Shown piece by piece: positions 1 to 7,374 of a stretch of 22,821 bases of DNA. Within the stretch, counting starts at the first letter, position 1, and every line of letters begins with the position of its first letter. Location: contig JAWODW010000084.1 in assembly GCA_046483065.1 (NCBI GenBank), positions 1 to 22,821 on the forward strand, given 5' to 3'. A program made the translations under genes and the position numbers. This stretch comes from JAWVYT01 sp046483065 (GTDB lineage: Bacteria > Gemmatimonadota > Gemmatimonadetes > Longimicrobiales > RSA9). Under the pieces are notes generated by a model, which worked only from the letters and a program-made list of their open reading frames with translations, had not been told where the DNA came from and ran no database searches.

Positions 1-57
1 GTCCTTCCTCGCCTGGCTGCACCTAGGCATTCCCCGTGCGCTCTTACCGCGCTTGGT
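1..57 (-). rRNA. rrl: 23S ribosomal RNA, 5' end (partial, runs off the window)
   Basis: Read on the minus strand, the first bases match the conserved 5' end of bacterial 23S rRNA: an AAG..GGTAAG..CGCACGG opening, then GAATGCCTAGG, then AGGCGAGGAAGGAC at the window edge. Over the 37 bases beginning ACGG and ending GAAGGAC I count 25 identities to the E. coli 23S start with no gap needed. The upstream GACCAAG..GGTAAG resembles the GGUCAAG..GGUAAG start of other bacteria such as Thermus. The mature 5' end is placed near 57 by that alignment and could be off by a few bases. Only the first ~57 nt are inside the window. No 16S or tRNA lies upstream; instead there is a promoter at 230-258 and a protein gene ending at 451. 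Confidence 0.85.
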
Positions 58-223
58 CTGTCCCTGTCCCATCCTGCAACAACGACAGCCACACCACGCC
101 CACTGCCCAAAACTCGGACCGCAGGCGCTCGTACGTCTCTACCTAAAGCGCTCTTCTTCTTCAGCTCCCAACACCCATGTTTTCAATCAGCTGTCGCCGC
201 GGTGATAGTGCTTCCGTGGCGAG

Positions 224-258
224 CCTTTAATACTAGCGCCCTCGACTATCATCGTCAA
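224..258 (-). promoter_or_regulatory. Sigma70-type promoter driving the 23S rRNA
   Basis: On the minus strand there is a -35 box TTGACG (253-258, 5/6 to consensus), a 17-bp spacer, and a -10 box TAGTAT (230-235, 4/6), followed by a short AT-then-GC discriminator. Transcription would start near 223 and give a leader of about 165 nt before the 23S 5' end. The leader (58-222) has no tRNA-like TPsiC/acceptor pattern and no recognisable 16S end. Optimal spacing and its position make this the best promoter in the window; activity is inferred. Confidence 0.65.
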
Positions 259-450
259 CCGCGCGGAGCAACTGCTCCGGAGCACGGTCTGAGGCCGGCT
301 GCGCCGGCCTGGACGTGTTGAAGGCGGACCGGAAGGTACCGGCTCTGGGGCTGAGGTCAAGGGGGTGTTTCGATAGCGGGTGGCTGTGCCGGGGGAGGGG
401 GGTGGAACGACGGGATCTCGGCCGCCGGCGCGGTCGCCTGCGAGTGTATA
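259..450. other. Intergenic region between the PHP gene and the rRNA promoter
   Basis: I see no protein or RNA gene here. It contains a perfect 8-bp GC-rich stem with a 3-nt loop (AGGCCGGC at 292-299, GCCGGCCT at 303-310), which may end transcription or processing of the upstream minus-strand gene but has no T-run. A second tight inverted repeat is CGGAGCA (264-270) with TGCTCCG (273-279). Open frames across this stretch have no ribosome site and no familiar protein pattern. Confidence 0.5.
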
Positions 451-1266
451 CTAGATCCCGACTCGGTCCAGGAAATCGTCCAGCACGTCGGGGTCGAGGT
501 AGAAGGATCCGAGGTCGCCGTGCCAGTCGCCGTGCCAGTCGGAGCCACCGGTGACCAGCAGGCCGTGCTGGCGGGCCTTGTTGAGGAGGCGGCTCAGCTC
601 TGGTGGCGCCACGCGTGGCCGGTAGCACTCGATCCCGTCGAGGCCGGCACCGACGAACTCATCGAGTGCGCCGCCGAGGAGTGGCATGGGGGGGTGTGCC
701 CAAACGGCGATCCCACCGGCCTGGTGGACCCTCTCGATGGCGCCGGCGACGTCGAGGGCGTGAACGGCCACGTAGGCCGGACCGTCATCGGCGATGTAGC
801 GATCGAACGCCTGGGCCACCGAAGAGACGTGTCCCTGATTCCACAGGACGCGTGCCAGGTGCGGGCGGGCGAGCGCCTGCGCGTTGGGCCCCGCTTCCTC
901 GACCACGGCTTCGTATTCCACACCCACGCCCAGCTCTTCGAGGCGCTCGATCATCTTCCGGATCCGGATGTCCCGGCGGGCCCGTGCCTCCGTGGAGTGC
1001 TCGGCCAGGATCGGCGCGTCCGGATCCACCTGATAGCCGAGGATATGGATGTCCCGGTCCCTGTGGCTGGCCGAGATCTCGATGGCGGACAGGACCTGGA
1101 TGTCGCGGTCGGCTGCCGCTGCTCGTGCGGGCGCCACCCCGGCTGTGGTGTCGTGATCGGCGAGGGCGATGAGGTCGAGCCCCGCGTCCGCCGCCCGGGT
1201 AACGACCTCGGACGGCGCCAGGGCGCCGTCCGAGGCGTTACTGTGGATATGCAGGTCGATTCTCAT
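451..1266 (-). CDS. PHP-domain metal-dependent phosphoesterase (RNase AM / YciV-TrpH type)
   Basis: A 271-residue protein of the PHP superfamily. The N-terminal HIHS motif (H6, H8), S/D-G at 12-14, DHDT at 37-40, the E63 region and the C-terminal GGSDWHG (D243, H245) are the expected metal ligands of a trinuclear PHP site. Length and motif order fit the YciV/TrpH group, known as 5'-3' exoribonuclease or 3',5'-nucleoside-bisphosphate phosphatase; the exact substrate is inferred. I chose the ATG at 1266 because it begins the conserved MRIDLHIHS; an earlier in-frame ATG at 1368 lies beyond the atp terminator stem and adds non-family residues. No good ribosome site precedes it. Oddity: the C-terminal DWHG is duplicated (residues 243-250) by a 12-bp tandem repeat at 514-537. 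It lies 117 bp downstream of atpC behind a terminator, so it is probably its own unit. Confidence 0.85.
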   Translation of the reverse strand: MRIDLHIHSNASDGALAPSEVVTRAADAGLDLIALADHDTTAGVAPARAAAADRDIQVLSAIEISASHRDRDIHILGYQVDPDAPILAEHSTEARARRDIRIRKMIERLEELGVGVEYEAVVEEAGPNAQALARPHLARVLWNQGHVSSVAQAFDRYIADDGPAYVAVHALDVAGAIERVHQAGGIAVWAHPPMPLLGGALDEFVGAGLDGIECYRPRVAPPELSRLLNKARQHGLLVTGGSDWHGDWHGDLGSFYLDPDVLDDFLDRVGI

Positions 1267-1321
1267 GACATCGCGTGCTGTGGTCGGCGGGGGACGAGAG
1301 AGCAATAGTCGGACCGACGCC

Positions 1322-1366
1322 GAAAAGGAAGCCGGCGGCGCCCGGATCTCGGACGCCGCCGGCTTC
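1322..1366 (-). terminator. Intrinsic terminator of the atp operon
   Basis: A perfect 13-bp inverted repeat, GAAGCCGGCGGCG (1328-1340) against CGCCGCCGGCTTC (1354-1366), with a 13-nt loop. On the minus strand the stem is followed at once by CTTTTC, giving a GC-rich hairpin plus a short U-tract. It lies 17 bp past the atpC stop codon, in the right place and orientation to end the ATP synthase operon and separate it from the PHP gene. Confidence 0.8.
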
Positions 1367-1383
1367 ATCAGATCACCTTGATG

Positions 1384-1650
1384 TCAGCGTCGTTCCGCTC
1401 TCTCGCTCATGATGCTGACCTCGTCCTCGACCACCTGCATGAAGCCGCCGGAGACGTGGAATCGCTCCTCGGCTCCGTCACGAGTCACGCGCAGAGTCCC
1501 TTCACCGAGAAGGGCCATCATGGGGGCGTGCCCCCGGAGGATCCCCACCTCGCCGTCCCAGGCCGGCAGGACCACCATGTCGGCCTGATCCTCGAACACC
1601 GTTTCCCGGGGCGTGATCAACGCCACCGAAAGCTGCTTCTTCTCTGCCAT
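1384..1650 (-). CDS. atpC: F1Fo ATP synthase subunit epsilon (short form)
   Basis: Central-stalk epsilon subunit, 88 residues. It shows the N-terminal beta-sandwich pattern: an LSVALITPRE start, a DMVVLPAWDGEVGIL segment near 24-38, GHAPMMALL near 40-48, and VSGGFMQVVEDEVSI near 66-80. The protein stops right after the beta domain, whereas E. coli epsilon is about 138 residues with two C-terminal helices. The inhibitory helical domain is therefore absent, as in the short epsilon subunits known in several phyla. The start follows the atpD stop by one base, so translation is likely coupled. Last gene of the operon, followed by the terminator at 1322-1366. Confidence 0.95.
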   Translation of the reverse strand: MAEKKQLSVALITPRETVFEDQADMVVLPAWDGEVGILRGHAPMMALLGEGTLRVTRDGAEERFHVSGGFMQVVEDEVSIMSERAERR

Positions 1651-1651
1651 G

Positions 1652-3073
1652 TCAGTCCTCCCCGAGCTCCTTGGCGTGCTCGATGACCTCGTCCACGCCG
1701 CCCTTCATGTAGAACGCCTGCTCCGGGAGGTGGTCCAGCTCACCGGCCACGACCCGCTCGAAGGACTCGATGGTCTCCTCGAGGCGGACGTACTTCCCGG
1801 GCGTGTTCGTGAACTGCTCGGCCACGTGGAACGGCTGGGAGAGGAAGCGCTCGATCCGTCGTGCGCGACCGACGATGACCTTGTCCTCCTCCGACAGCTC
1901 GTCCATCCCGAGGATGGCGATGATGTCCTGGAGGTCCTTGTAGCGCTGCAGGATCTCCTGCACCTCGGAAGCCACGCGGTAGTGGCGTTCCCCGAGGATC
2001 TGGGGGTCCAGGATCCGGGACGTGGAGTCCAGCGGATCCACCGCCGGGTAGATCCCCTTCTGGGTGATGGCCCGGGACAGCACCGTGGTGGAATCCAGGT
2101 GCGCGAAGGCCGCCGCCGGGGCCGGGTCGGTCAGGTCGTCCGCGGGGACGTAGATCGCCTGCACGGACGTGATAGAGCCATCACGGGTGGAGGTGATCCG
2201 CTCCTGGAGCTCGCCCATCTCCGTGGCCAGCGTGGGCTGGTAGCCCACGGCCGACGGCATCCGGCCGAGGAGCGCTGACACCTCGGAGCCCGCCTGGCTG
2301 AACCGGAAGATGTTGTCGATGAAGAGGAGCACGTCCTGCTTCTCGACATCCCGGAAGTACTCGGCCACGGTCAGCCCCGACAGCCCAACGCGCAGCCGGG
2401 CGCCCGGGGGCTCGTTCATCTGGCCATAGACCAGCGCGGTGGAGTCCAGCACCCCGGACTCCTTCATCTCGAGCCAGAGGTCGTTCCCTTCACGGGTCCG
2501 CTCGCCCACACCGGAGAAGACCGATCGACCGCCGTGCTCCATGGCAATGTTGTGGATCAGCTCCATGATAATGACGGTCTTTCCGACGCCGGCGCCGCCG
2601 AACAGACCGGTCTTCCCGCCGCGCACGTACGGCGCGATCAGGTCCACCACCTTGATCCCCGTCTCGAAGATCTCGGTCTTGGGCTCCAGCGCCGTGAAGC
2701 CGGGCGCCTGGCGATGAATCGGCCACCGCTCCACGTCGTCCGGGATCGGCTCGCCCTCGTCCACCGGCTGGCCGAGGACGTTCAGGATCCGGCCGAGGGC
2801 CGGCTCGCCCACGGGCACGGTGATGGCCTGGCCGGTGTCCGTGACCGGCATCCCCCGCACTACACCGTCGGTAGACGACATGGCCACGGCCCGGACCTGG
2901 CTGCGCCCGATATGCTGCTGGACCTCAACCGTCAGATGGATATCCGGCCCGCCGTTCTCCGCCTCGACGTGCAGCTCGAGGGCGTTGTAGATGTCCGGCA
3001 GTTCGTCGGACTCGAACTCCACGTCCAGAACCGGTCCGATGACCTGGGCAACCCGCCCCACGTTCTCCGCCAT
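1652..3073 (-). CDS. atpD: F1Fo ATP synthase subunit beta (catalytic)
   Basis: Catalytic beta subunit, 473 residues, full length for the family. Walker A GGAGVGKT is at 159-166, GERTREG with the catalytic glutamate (E191) at 190-196, the Walker B stretch LLFIDNIFRF lies mid-protein, and DELSEED, which couples to the central stalk, is at 391-397. It hydrolyses or makes ATP at the alpha-beta interface. Start: ATG at 3073 with GGAG about 10 bases upstream and an AGGA adjacent. It is 27 bp from atpG upstream and one base from atpC downstream. No unusual residues were noticed in the motifs. Confidence 0.98.
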   Translation of the reverse strand: MAENVGRVAQVIGPVLDVEFESDELPDIYNALELHVEAENGGPDIHLTVEVQQHIGRSQVRAVAMSSTDGVVRGMPVTDTGQAITVPVGEPALGRILNVLGQPVDEGEPIPDDVERWPIHRQAPGFTALEPKTEIFETGIKVVDLIAPYVRGGKTGLFGGAGVGKTVIIMELIHNIAMEHGGRSVFSGVGERTREGNDLWLEMKESGVLDSTALVYGQMNEPPGARLRVGLSGLTVAEYFRDVEKQDVLLFIDNIFRFSQAGSEVSALLGRMPSAVGYQPTLATEMGELQERITSTRDGSITSVQAIYVPADDLTDPAPAAAFAHLDSTTVLSRAITQKGIYPAVDPLDSTSRILDPQILGERHYRVASEVQEILQRYKDLQDIIAILGMDELSEEDKVIVGRARRIERFLSQPFHVAEQFTNTPGKYVRLEETIESFERVVAGELDHLPEQAFYMKGGVDEVIEHAKELGED

Positions 3074-3100
3074 TCCTATATCTCCCGTATCGTCAAGCTT

Positions 3101-3973
3101 CTATTCGAGGGCGTCCGCGCCGCCCACGATCTCCGAGATCTCCTGCGTAATCTGTGCCTGCCGCGCCCGGTTGAACGAGCGTCGCAGGTCGTCGAGCATC
3201 TCTTCCGCGTTGTCCGTCGCGTTCTTCATGGCCGTCCGCCGGGCTCCCTGCTCCGCCGCCGCCGTCTCCACCAGCGCCCGGTAGACCCGGTTGCGCACGT
3301 AGAGCGGCAGCAGCTCGTTCAGGATCTCGTCGGCACCCGGCGAGAGGATGTAGCCGCCCGCCGCCACGCTGCTCTCATCGTGGCCCGCCGGTGGCTCGAC
3401 CGGCAGTACCTTCATGGTCTTCGGCGGCGTGGACAGCGCCGAACGGAACTGGGCGTAGACCACGTAGACGGCGTCCAGCGATTCCTCCCGGAACGCGTCC
3501 ATCAGCGGGTCCACGATCTCCTCGGCGTGCTCCGGCTCCCGCCGGTCCGGGAGGTCGGTCCGCGTCGACGCCATCTCCTGGCCCTGGAACCTGAAGTAGC
3601 TCAGTCCCTTCTTCCCGAGGACGTGGAACTCCACGTCCACGCCCTCGGATTCCAGGTGCTGCACCAGCTCCCGGGCCTCCCGGATCAGGTTCACATTGAA
3701 CGCGCCGCACAGCCCCCGGTTCGACGTCAGGAGCACCACTGCGGCCCGACGCATCTCCTCCGGCTCCCGGAGCAGCGGGTAGCGGGCCCGGAGCTCCGGG
3801 TCCGTCAGTCGGCCGATGACCTGGCCGAGCCGCTCCGAGTACGGGCGGGCCGACTTCACCAGATCGCTCAGCTTCTTCAGCTTGGAAGTCGCCACCATCT
3901 CCATGGTGCGCGTGATCTGGCGGGTCTTGTCGATGGAGTTGAGCCGCCGCTTGATCTCCCGGGTCTTCGCCAT
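3101..3973 (-). CDS. atpG: F1Fo ATP synthase subunit gamma (rotor shaft)
   Basis: Gamma subunit, 290 residues, normal length. The N-terminal helix MAKTREIKRRLNSI with MEMVATSKLKK, the central TSNRGLCGAFN motif around residues 83-93, and the C-terminal TAMKNATDNAEEM helix are family hallmarks. The two terminal helices form the coiled-coil shaft that turns inside the alpha3beta3 head. It starts with ATG 15 bases after atpA. No insertion of the photosynthetic redox-switch type is seen. Confidence 0.97.
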   Translation of the reverse strand: MAKTREIKRRLNSIDKTRQITRTMEMVATSKLKKLSDLVKSARPYSERLGQVIGRLTDPELRARYPLLREPEEMRRAAVVLLTSNRGLCGAFNVNLIREARELVQHLESEGVDVEFHVLGKKGLSYFRFQGQEMASTRTDLPDRREPEHAEEIVDPLMDAFREESLDAVYVVYAQFRSALSTPPKTMKVLPVEPPAGHDESSVAAGGYILSPGADEILNELLPLYVRNRVYRALVETAAAEQGARRTAMKNATDNAEEMLDDLRRSFNRARQAQITQEISEIVGGADALE

Positions 3974-3988
3974 GGCTCCGGCTCCCCG

Positions 3989-5581
3989 CTACGCCTCGGC
4001 CCCGGCCGCGGCCGGCTCCTCGGCCTCTTCGGCGGTGCCGTGCTCGGCGTGGAAGCGACGGTTGTACTCCTCCACCGCGTCCCGGAGCTTCTGCTCGGCC
4101 TCTTCCTCCAGCTTCCCGGTCTCCTGGACCTGGCTCCGGATCTCGCTCCGCTGCTCCCGCATGTACTCCACGAAGCCCGTCTCCCAGTCCCGGATCCGTT
4201 CGATGGGGATCTCGTCCAGCAGCCCGTTGGTCACCGCCCAGATCACCGTGACCTGGTCGGTCACCGGCACCGGCTCGTACTGGGGCTGCTTCAGCACCTC
4301 CACCGTCCGCTCGCCCCGGGCCAGCTGCCGCTGCGTCGCCGCGTCGAGGTCCGAGCCGAACTGGGCGAAGGCCTCCAGCTCACGGTACTGGGCCAGGTCC
4401 AGACGGAGCCGGCCGGCCACCTGCTTCATGGCCTTCACCTGCGCGGCACCCCCCACCCGCGAGACGCTGATCCCGACGTTCACCGCCGGACGCACGCCCG
4501 AGTAGAAGAGGTCCGGCTCGAGGTAGATCTGCCCATCAGTGATGGAGATCACGTTCGTGGGGATGTAGGCACTCACATCGCCGGCCTGCGTCTCGATGAT
4601 CGGCAGCGCCGTGAGCGACCCACCGCCGAGCTCGTCGCTCAGCTTCGAAGCCCGCTCCAGCAGCCGGCTATGGAGGTAGAACACGTCGCCGGGGTACGCC
4701 TCACGACCCGGCGGCCGGCGGAGCACCAGCGAGAGCTGGCGGTACGCCTGTGCCTGTTTGGTCAGGTCATCGTAGATTACCAGCGTGTGCTTGCCCTGCC
4801 ACATGAAGTGCTCGGCCAGCGCCGTGGCCGCGTAGGGCGCAATGTACTGCATCGGCGCCGGGTCGCTGGCGTTGGCCGCCACCACCGTGGTGTAGTCCAT
4901 GGCGCCGTGCTCGCGGAGCGTCTCCACCACCGCCGCCACCTTACCGGCCCGCTGACCCACCGCGCAGTAGATGCAGATCACATCCGTGTCGCGCTGGTTG
5001 ATGATGGTGTCCACGGCCACCGCCGTCTTCCCCGTGCCCCGGTCGCCGATGATCAGCTCGCGCTGGCCCCGGCCGATGGGGATCATGGAGTCGATGGCCT
5101 TGATCCCGGTCTGGAGCGGCTCCTTCACCGGCTGCCGCTTCACGATCCCGGGCGCCACAATGTCGATCTGGCGGCGGTCCTCGGCCTCGATGGCGCCCTG
5201 ACCGTCCAGCGGGTCGCCCAGGGGGTTCACCACCCGGCCCTGGTACGCGTCGCCCGCCGGCACGTCGAGCACGCGACCGGTACGGCGCACGGCGTCGCCC
5301 TCCTGGAGGACCGTCCAGTCCCCCATGATCACGGCGCCGATATTGTCTTCCTCGAGGTTCAGCGCCAGCGCCGCGATCACGTCACCCGTCTCCGACGCCG
5401 TGATCTCCAGCGTCTCACTGGCCATCGCCTTGGTCAGGCCGTAGATCCGGGCGACGCCGTCCTTGACCTCCAGGACCTCGCCGACCTCCTCGACCTCGAG
5501 CTCCTGGCCGAACTGCTCGATCTCCTTGAGCAGTACGTCCTTGATCTCGCCCGCCCGCAGCTGCGATTCAGAACTTGCCAT
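3989..5581 (-). CDS. atpA: F1Fo ATP synthase subunit alpha
   Basis: Non-catalytic alpha subunit, 530 residues. Walker A is GDRGTGKT at 179-186 (the usual form is GDRQTGKT, so Q is G here). The ISVSRVGGAAQ segment near 371-381 carries the arginine finger R375 that completes the catalytic site of beta. The N-terminal EIEQFGQELEVEEVG helix and beta-barrel contact delta. The C-terminus carries an Ala/Glu-rich tail of about 15 residues. ATG start, 34 bp after atpH and 15 bp before atpG. Confidence 0.98.
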   Translation of the reverse strand: MASSESQLRAGEIKDVLLKEIEQFGQELEVEEVGEVLEVKDGVARIYGLTKAMASETLEITASETGDVIAALALNLEEDNIGAVIMGDWTVLQEGDAVRRTGRVLDVPAGDAYQGRVVNPLGDPLDGQGAIEAEDRRQIDIVAPGIVKRQPVKEPLQTGIKAIDSMIPIGRGQRELIIGDRGTGKTAVAVDTIINQRDTDVICIYCAVGQRAGKVAAVVETLREHGAMDYTTVVAANASDPAPMQYIAPYAATALAEHFMWQGKHTLVIYDDLTKQAQAYRQLSLVLRRPPGREAYPGDVFYLHSRLLERASKLSDELGGGSLTALPIIETQAGDVSAYIPTNVISITDGQIYLEPDLFYSGVRPAVNVGISVSRVGGAAQVKAMKQVAGRLRLDLAQYRELEAFAQFGSDLDAATQRQLARGERTVEVLKQPQYEPVPVTDQVTVIWAVTNGLLDEIPIERIRDWETGFVEYMREQRSEIRSQVQETGKLEEEAEQKLRDAVEEYNRRFHAEHGTAEEAEEPAAAGAEA

Positions 5582-5615
5582 TTCCCCGCTACCGTTGGTG
5601 TGCTCTATCCTGTGT

Positions 5616-6179
5616 CTACGCGCTCGCCGGGAGCTCCGGCAGGCCCGCGTGCATCATCTCTCGCTTCAATGAAACCAGCTGTCGCCGCAGCGAGCCATCC
5701 ATGGCCCGGTCGCCAAACCGCACCACGAGCCCACCCAGGATCTCCGGGTTGACCGTGATATGCGGCAGCACGTCCTTGCCCAGGAGCGCACTCAGGCGCT
5801 CCGTGATCACCCGCTCCACCTCGGCGTCGGCCGGCCGCGCCAGCGTAACGTTGGCATGGATCCGGCCCACGGCCGCGTCCAGCATCGCCCTGTACTCGGT
5901 TCGAACCTCCGGGAGCAGCGCCTGCCGCCCCTTCTTGACTACCACCAGGAGGAAGTGCAGGAACCGATCGGGCACCCGTCCTTCCAGCGCAGAGCGAAGT
6001 ACCGCCTGCTTCTCTTTCGCCCCGATCTTCGGGGTCTCCAGGAACGCCCGGACCCGGTCGCTCGTCAGCACTTCGTCCAGCTCCGAGAACGCGTCCGCAT
6101 AGGCCTGGGCCTCGTCATGACGCCGGCCGAGCTCGAAGAGCGCCGCCGCGTAGTTCCGGGCGATGGTCAGGTTTCTCAC
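5616..6179 (-). CDS. atpH: F1Fo ATP synthase subunit delta (OSCP)
   Basis: Delta subunit, 187 residues, of the peripheral stalk. The N-terminal RNYAAALFELGRR helix pattern, the central FLHFLLVVVKKGRQALLPEV stretch and the C-terminal ILGGLVVRFGDRAMDGSLRR segment are typical. It joins the b-subunit dimer to the top of the alpha3beta3 head. Start is GTG at 6179 with a strong GAGGAG 5-6 bases upstream; it lies 15 bp past the atpF stop. In the normal F-H-A order. Confidence 0.95.
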   Translation of the reverse strand: MRNLTIARNYAAALFELGRRHDEAQAYADAFSELDEVLTSDRVRAFLETPKIGAKEKQAVLRSALEGRVPDRFLHFLLVVVKKGRQALLPEVRTEYRAMLDAAVGRIHANVTLARPADAEVERVITERLSALLGKDVLPHITVNPEILGGLVVRFGDRAMDGSLRRQLVSLKREMMHAGLPELPASA

Positions 6180-6194
6180 GTCCGCTCCTCTTCC

Positions 6195-6758
6195 CTAGGC
6201 CTCCGCGCCCTCGGCGCGATCGAGGAACTCCTGGACGAGCCGGCGATCCTCCTCGGCATCCACCCTCTTGCCGAGCAGGTGCGTCGCAGCGCTGATGGTG
6301 AGCTCCACCGCCTCCCGGCGGATCGACTCCAGCGCCTGCTCCCGCTCCCGCTCGATCTCCCGCTTCGCCCGGTCCACCACCTCCTGCTGCTCTTCCTTCG
6401 CCTTGTTGAGCAGCTCCTGGCGGACCTTCTCCGCGTCCTGCTTTCCTTCGGCGATGATCGCCTGGGACTCCTGGCGGGCTTCCGCCAGCTCCTTCCGCTG
6501 CTCCTCCAGCGCCGCCCGCGCCTCTTCACGCGCCTGCTGCGCTTCGTCCAGCTGCTCCTGGATCCGGTCCTCCCGGGCCTGGGCATACCCCAGGATCGGG
6601 GGGAAGGCCCACTTCGTGAGCACCGCCAGCAGGATGAAGAAGATGATGAGCGTCCAGGTCGATGTCCCCAAGTCTAGGTTGAATACGCTCGGGGAATGCT
6701 CCGCCGCCGCCTCGGCAGCGTGCTCCGCCTCCTGGATCACCAGCCAGATGATGTTCAT
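6195..6758 (-). CDS. atpF: F1Fo ATP synthase subunit b
   Basis: Peripheral-stalk b subunit, 187 residues. After a short N-terminal stretch there is one membrane helix around residues 34-52 (WTLIIFFILLAVLTKWAF), then a long, highly charged coiled coil (about 60-165) rich in Glu, Arg, Ala and Gln. ATG start with GAGAG upstream. Only one b gene is present, so the stalk is presumably a homodimer. It follows atpE by an 89-bp gap in which I see no gene. Confidence 0.95.
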   Translation of the reverse strand: MNIIWLVIQEAEHAAEAAAEHSPSVFNLDLGTSTWTLIIFFILLAVLTKWAFPPILGYAQAREDRIQEQLDEAQQAREEARAALEEQRKELAEARQESQAIIAEGKQDAEKVRQELLNKAKEEQQEVVDRAKREIEREREQALESIRREAVELTISAATHLLGKRVDAEEDRRLVQEFLDRAEGAEA

Positions 6759-6847
6759 TCGTCTCTCTTCCGTCCTTCAGCTGTGGGTCAGAGATCCCGG
6801 CCACCGAGCCACAAACGGTCCGGCGACCGGGCTCCGACTCCCGTCGT

Positions 6848-7120
6848 TCAGATCAGGAACGCGATAACCAGCGAGAACAGCGCAACACCCTCGATCAAGG
6901 CGGCCAGAATGATGGCACCCGTCTGGATGTTCGCCGCGATCTCCGGTTGGCGAGCCATGCTCTCCGTCATGCGGCTGCCGATCCAGCCGATCCCGATGCC
7001 GGCACCGACCACGGTCAGACCCGCACCGATGGCCTTACCGAAGTTGGCCAGATAGTTGGCCACGTCGCCGCTCATGCCCGACGCCATGCCTTCCTGCACA
7101 ATCGAAAGGAATCCGAACAT
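6848..7120 (-). CDS. atpE: F1Fo ATP synthase subunit c (rotor ring)
   Basis: Proteolipid subunit c, 90 residues, two membrane helices. The first carries the glycine-repeat GAGIGIGWIG (39-48), the polar loop has ARQPE (56-60), and the second has the ion-binding glutamate E77 in ALIEGVALF. The usual sodium-binding residues around that glutamate (E-S/T with a Gln in helix 1) are not seen, so proton coupling is more likely; this is inference. I chose ATG 7120, which has GGAG 7 bases upstream; the frame stays open further upstream to 7177 without family-like sequence. The 15-20 residue N-terminal extension is longer than in E. coli c (79 aa). A 254-bp gap separates it from atpB. Confidence 0.96.
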   Translation of the reverse strand: MFGFLSIVQEGMASGMSGDVANYLANFGKAIGAGLTVVGAGIGIGWIGSRMTESMARQPEIAANIQTGAIILAALIEGVALFSLVIAFLI

Positions 7121-7374
7121 TCCTTCACTCCATTCGTTTCGCGGGGGTCCAAAGTCGTTTCGCTCCCCGGCCTCCACGAACGCCCCCCGGACGCCCGCTC
7201 CGACCGCAACCGCTTCCCGGTCCGCACCCTGCCGGACCGCACGGCGTTCACCGGCGCTCTGCCGGCTACATTACGACGCGGGCGCTGGAGCGCATGCCTC
7301 GCGAAGTCGTGTCACTTCCGACGGACACGATCGCCGTTCCTGCATCCTGCACTCCTGACACTCCTGCTTCTCGC
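7121..7374 (-). other. Long intercistronic spacer between atpB and atpE
   Basis: This is the widest gap within the operon, whose other gaps are 0-89 bp. I see no gene in it. It holds a 7-bp inverted repeat, TCGTGTC (7307-7313) and GACACGA (7324-7330), with a 10-nt loop. It could form an mRNA hairpin or host an internal promoter that raises c-subunit output, which must exceed that of other subunits. Function is inferred. Confidence 0.4.

Noticed and set aside
58..450. Possible tRNA or 16S 3' end upstream of the 23S
   Set aside because: No T-loop consensus with a pairing acceptor stem, and no anti-Shine-Dalgarno 16S end could be found on the minus strand.
5582..5615. Extra small gene between atpH and atpA
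   Set aside because: Only a 34-bp gap holding the atpA ribosome site.
2534..5752. Plus-strand open frame of over 1000 codons opposite atpA, atpG and atpD
   Set aside because: It is antisense to three certain ATP synthase genes; high GC removes stop codons in the mirror frame. The composition (His/Arg/Leu-rich) is that of a shadow and matches no family.
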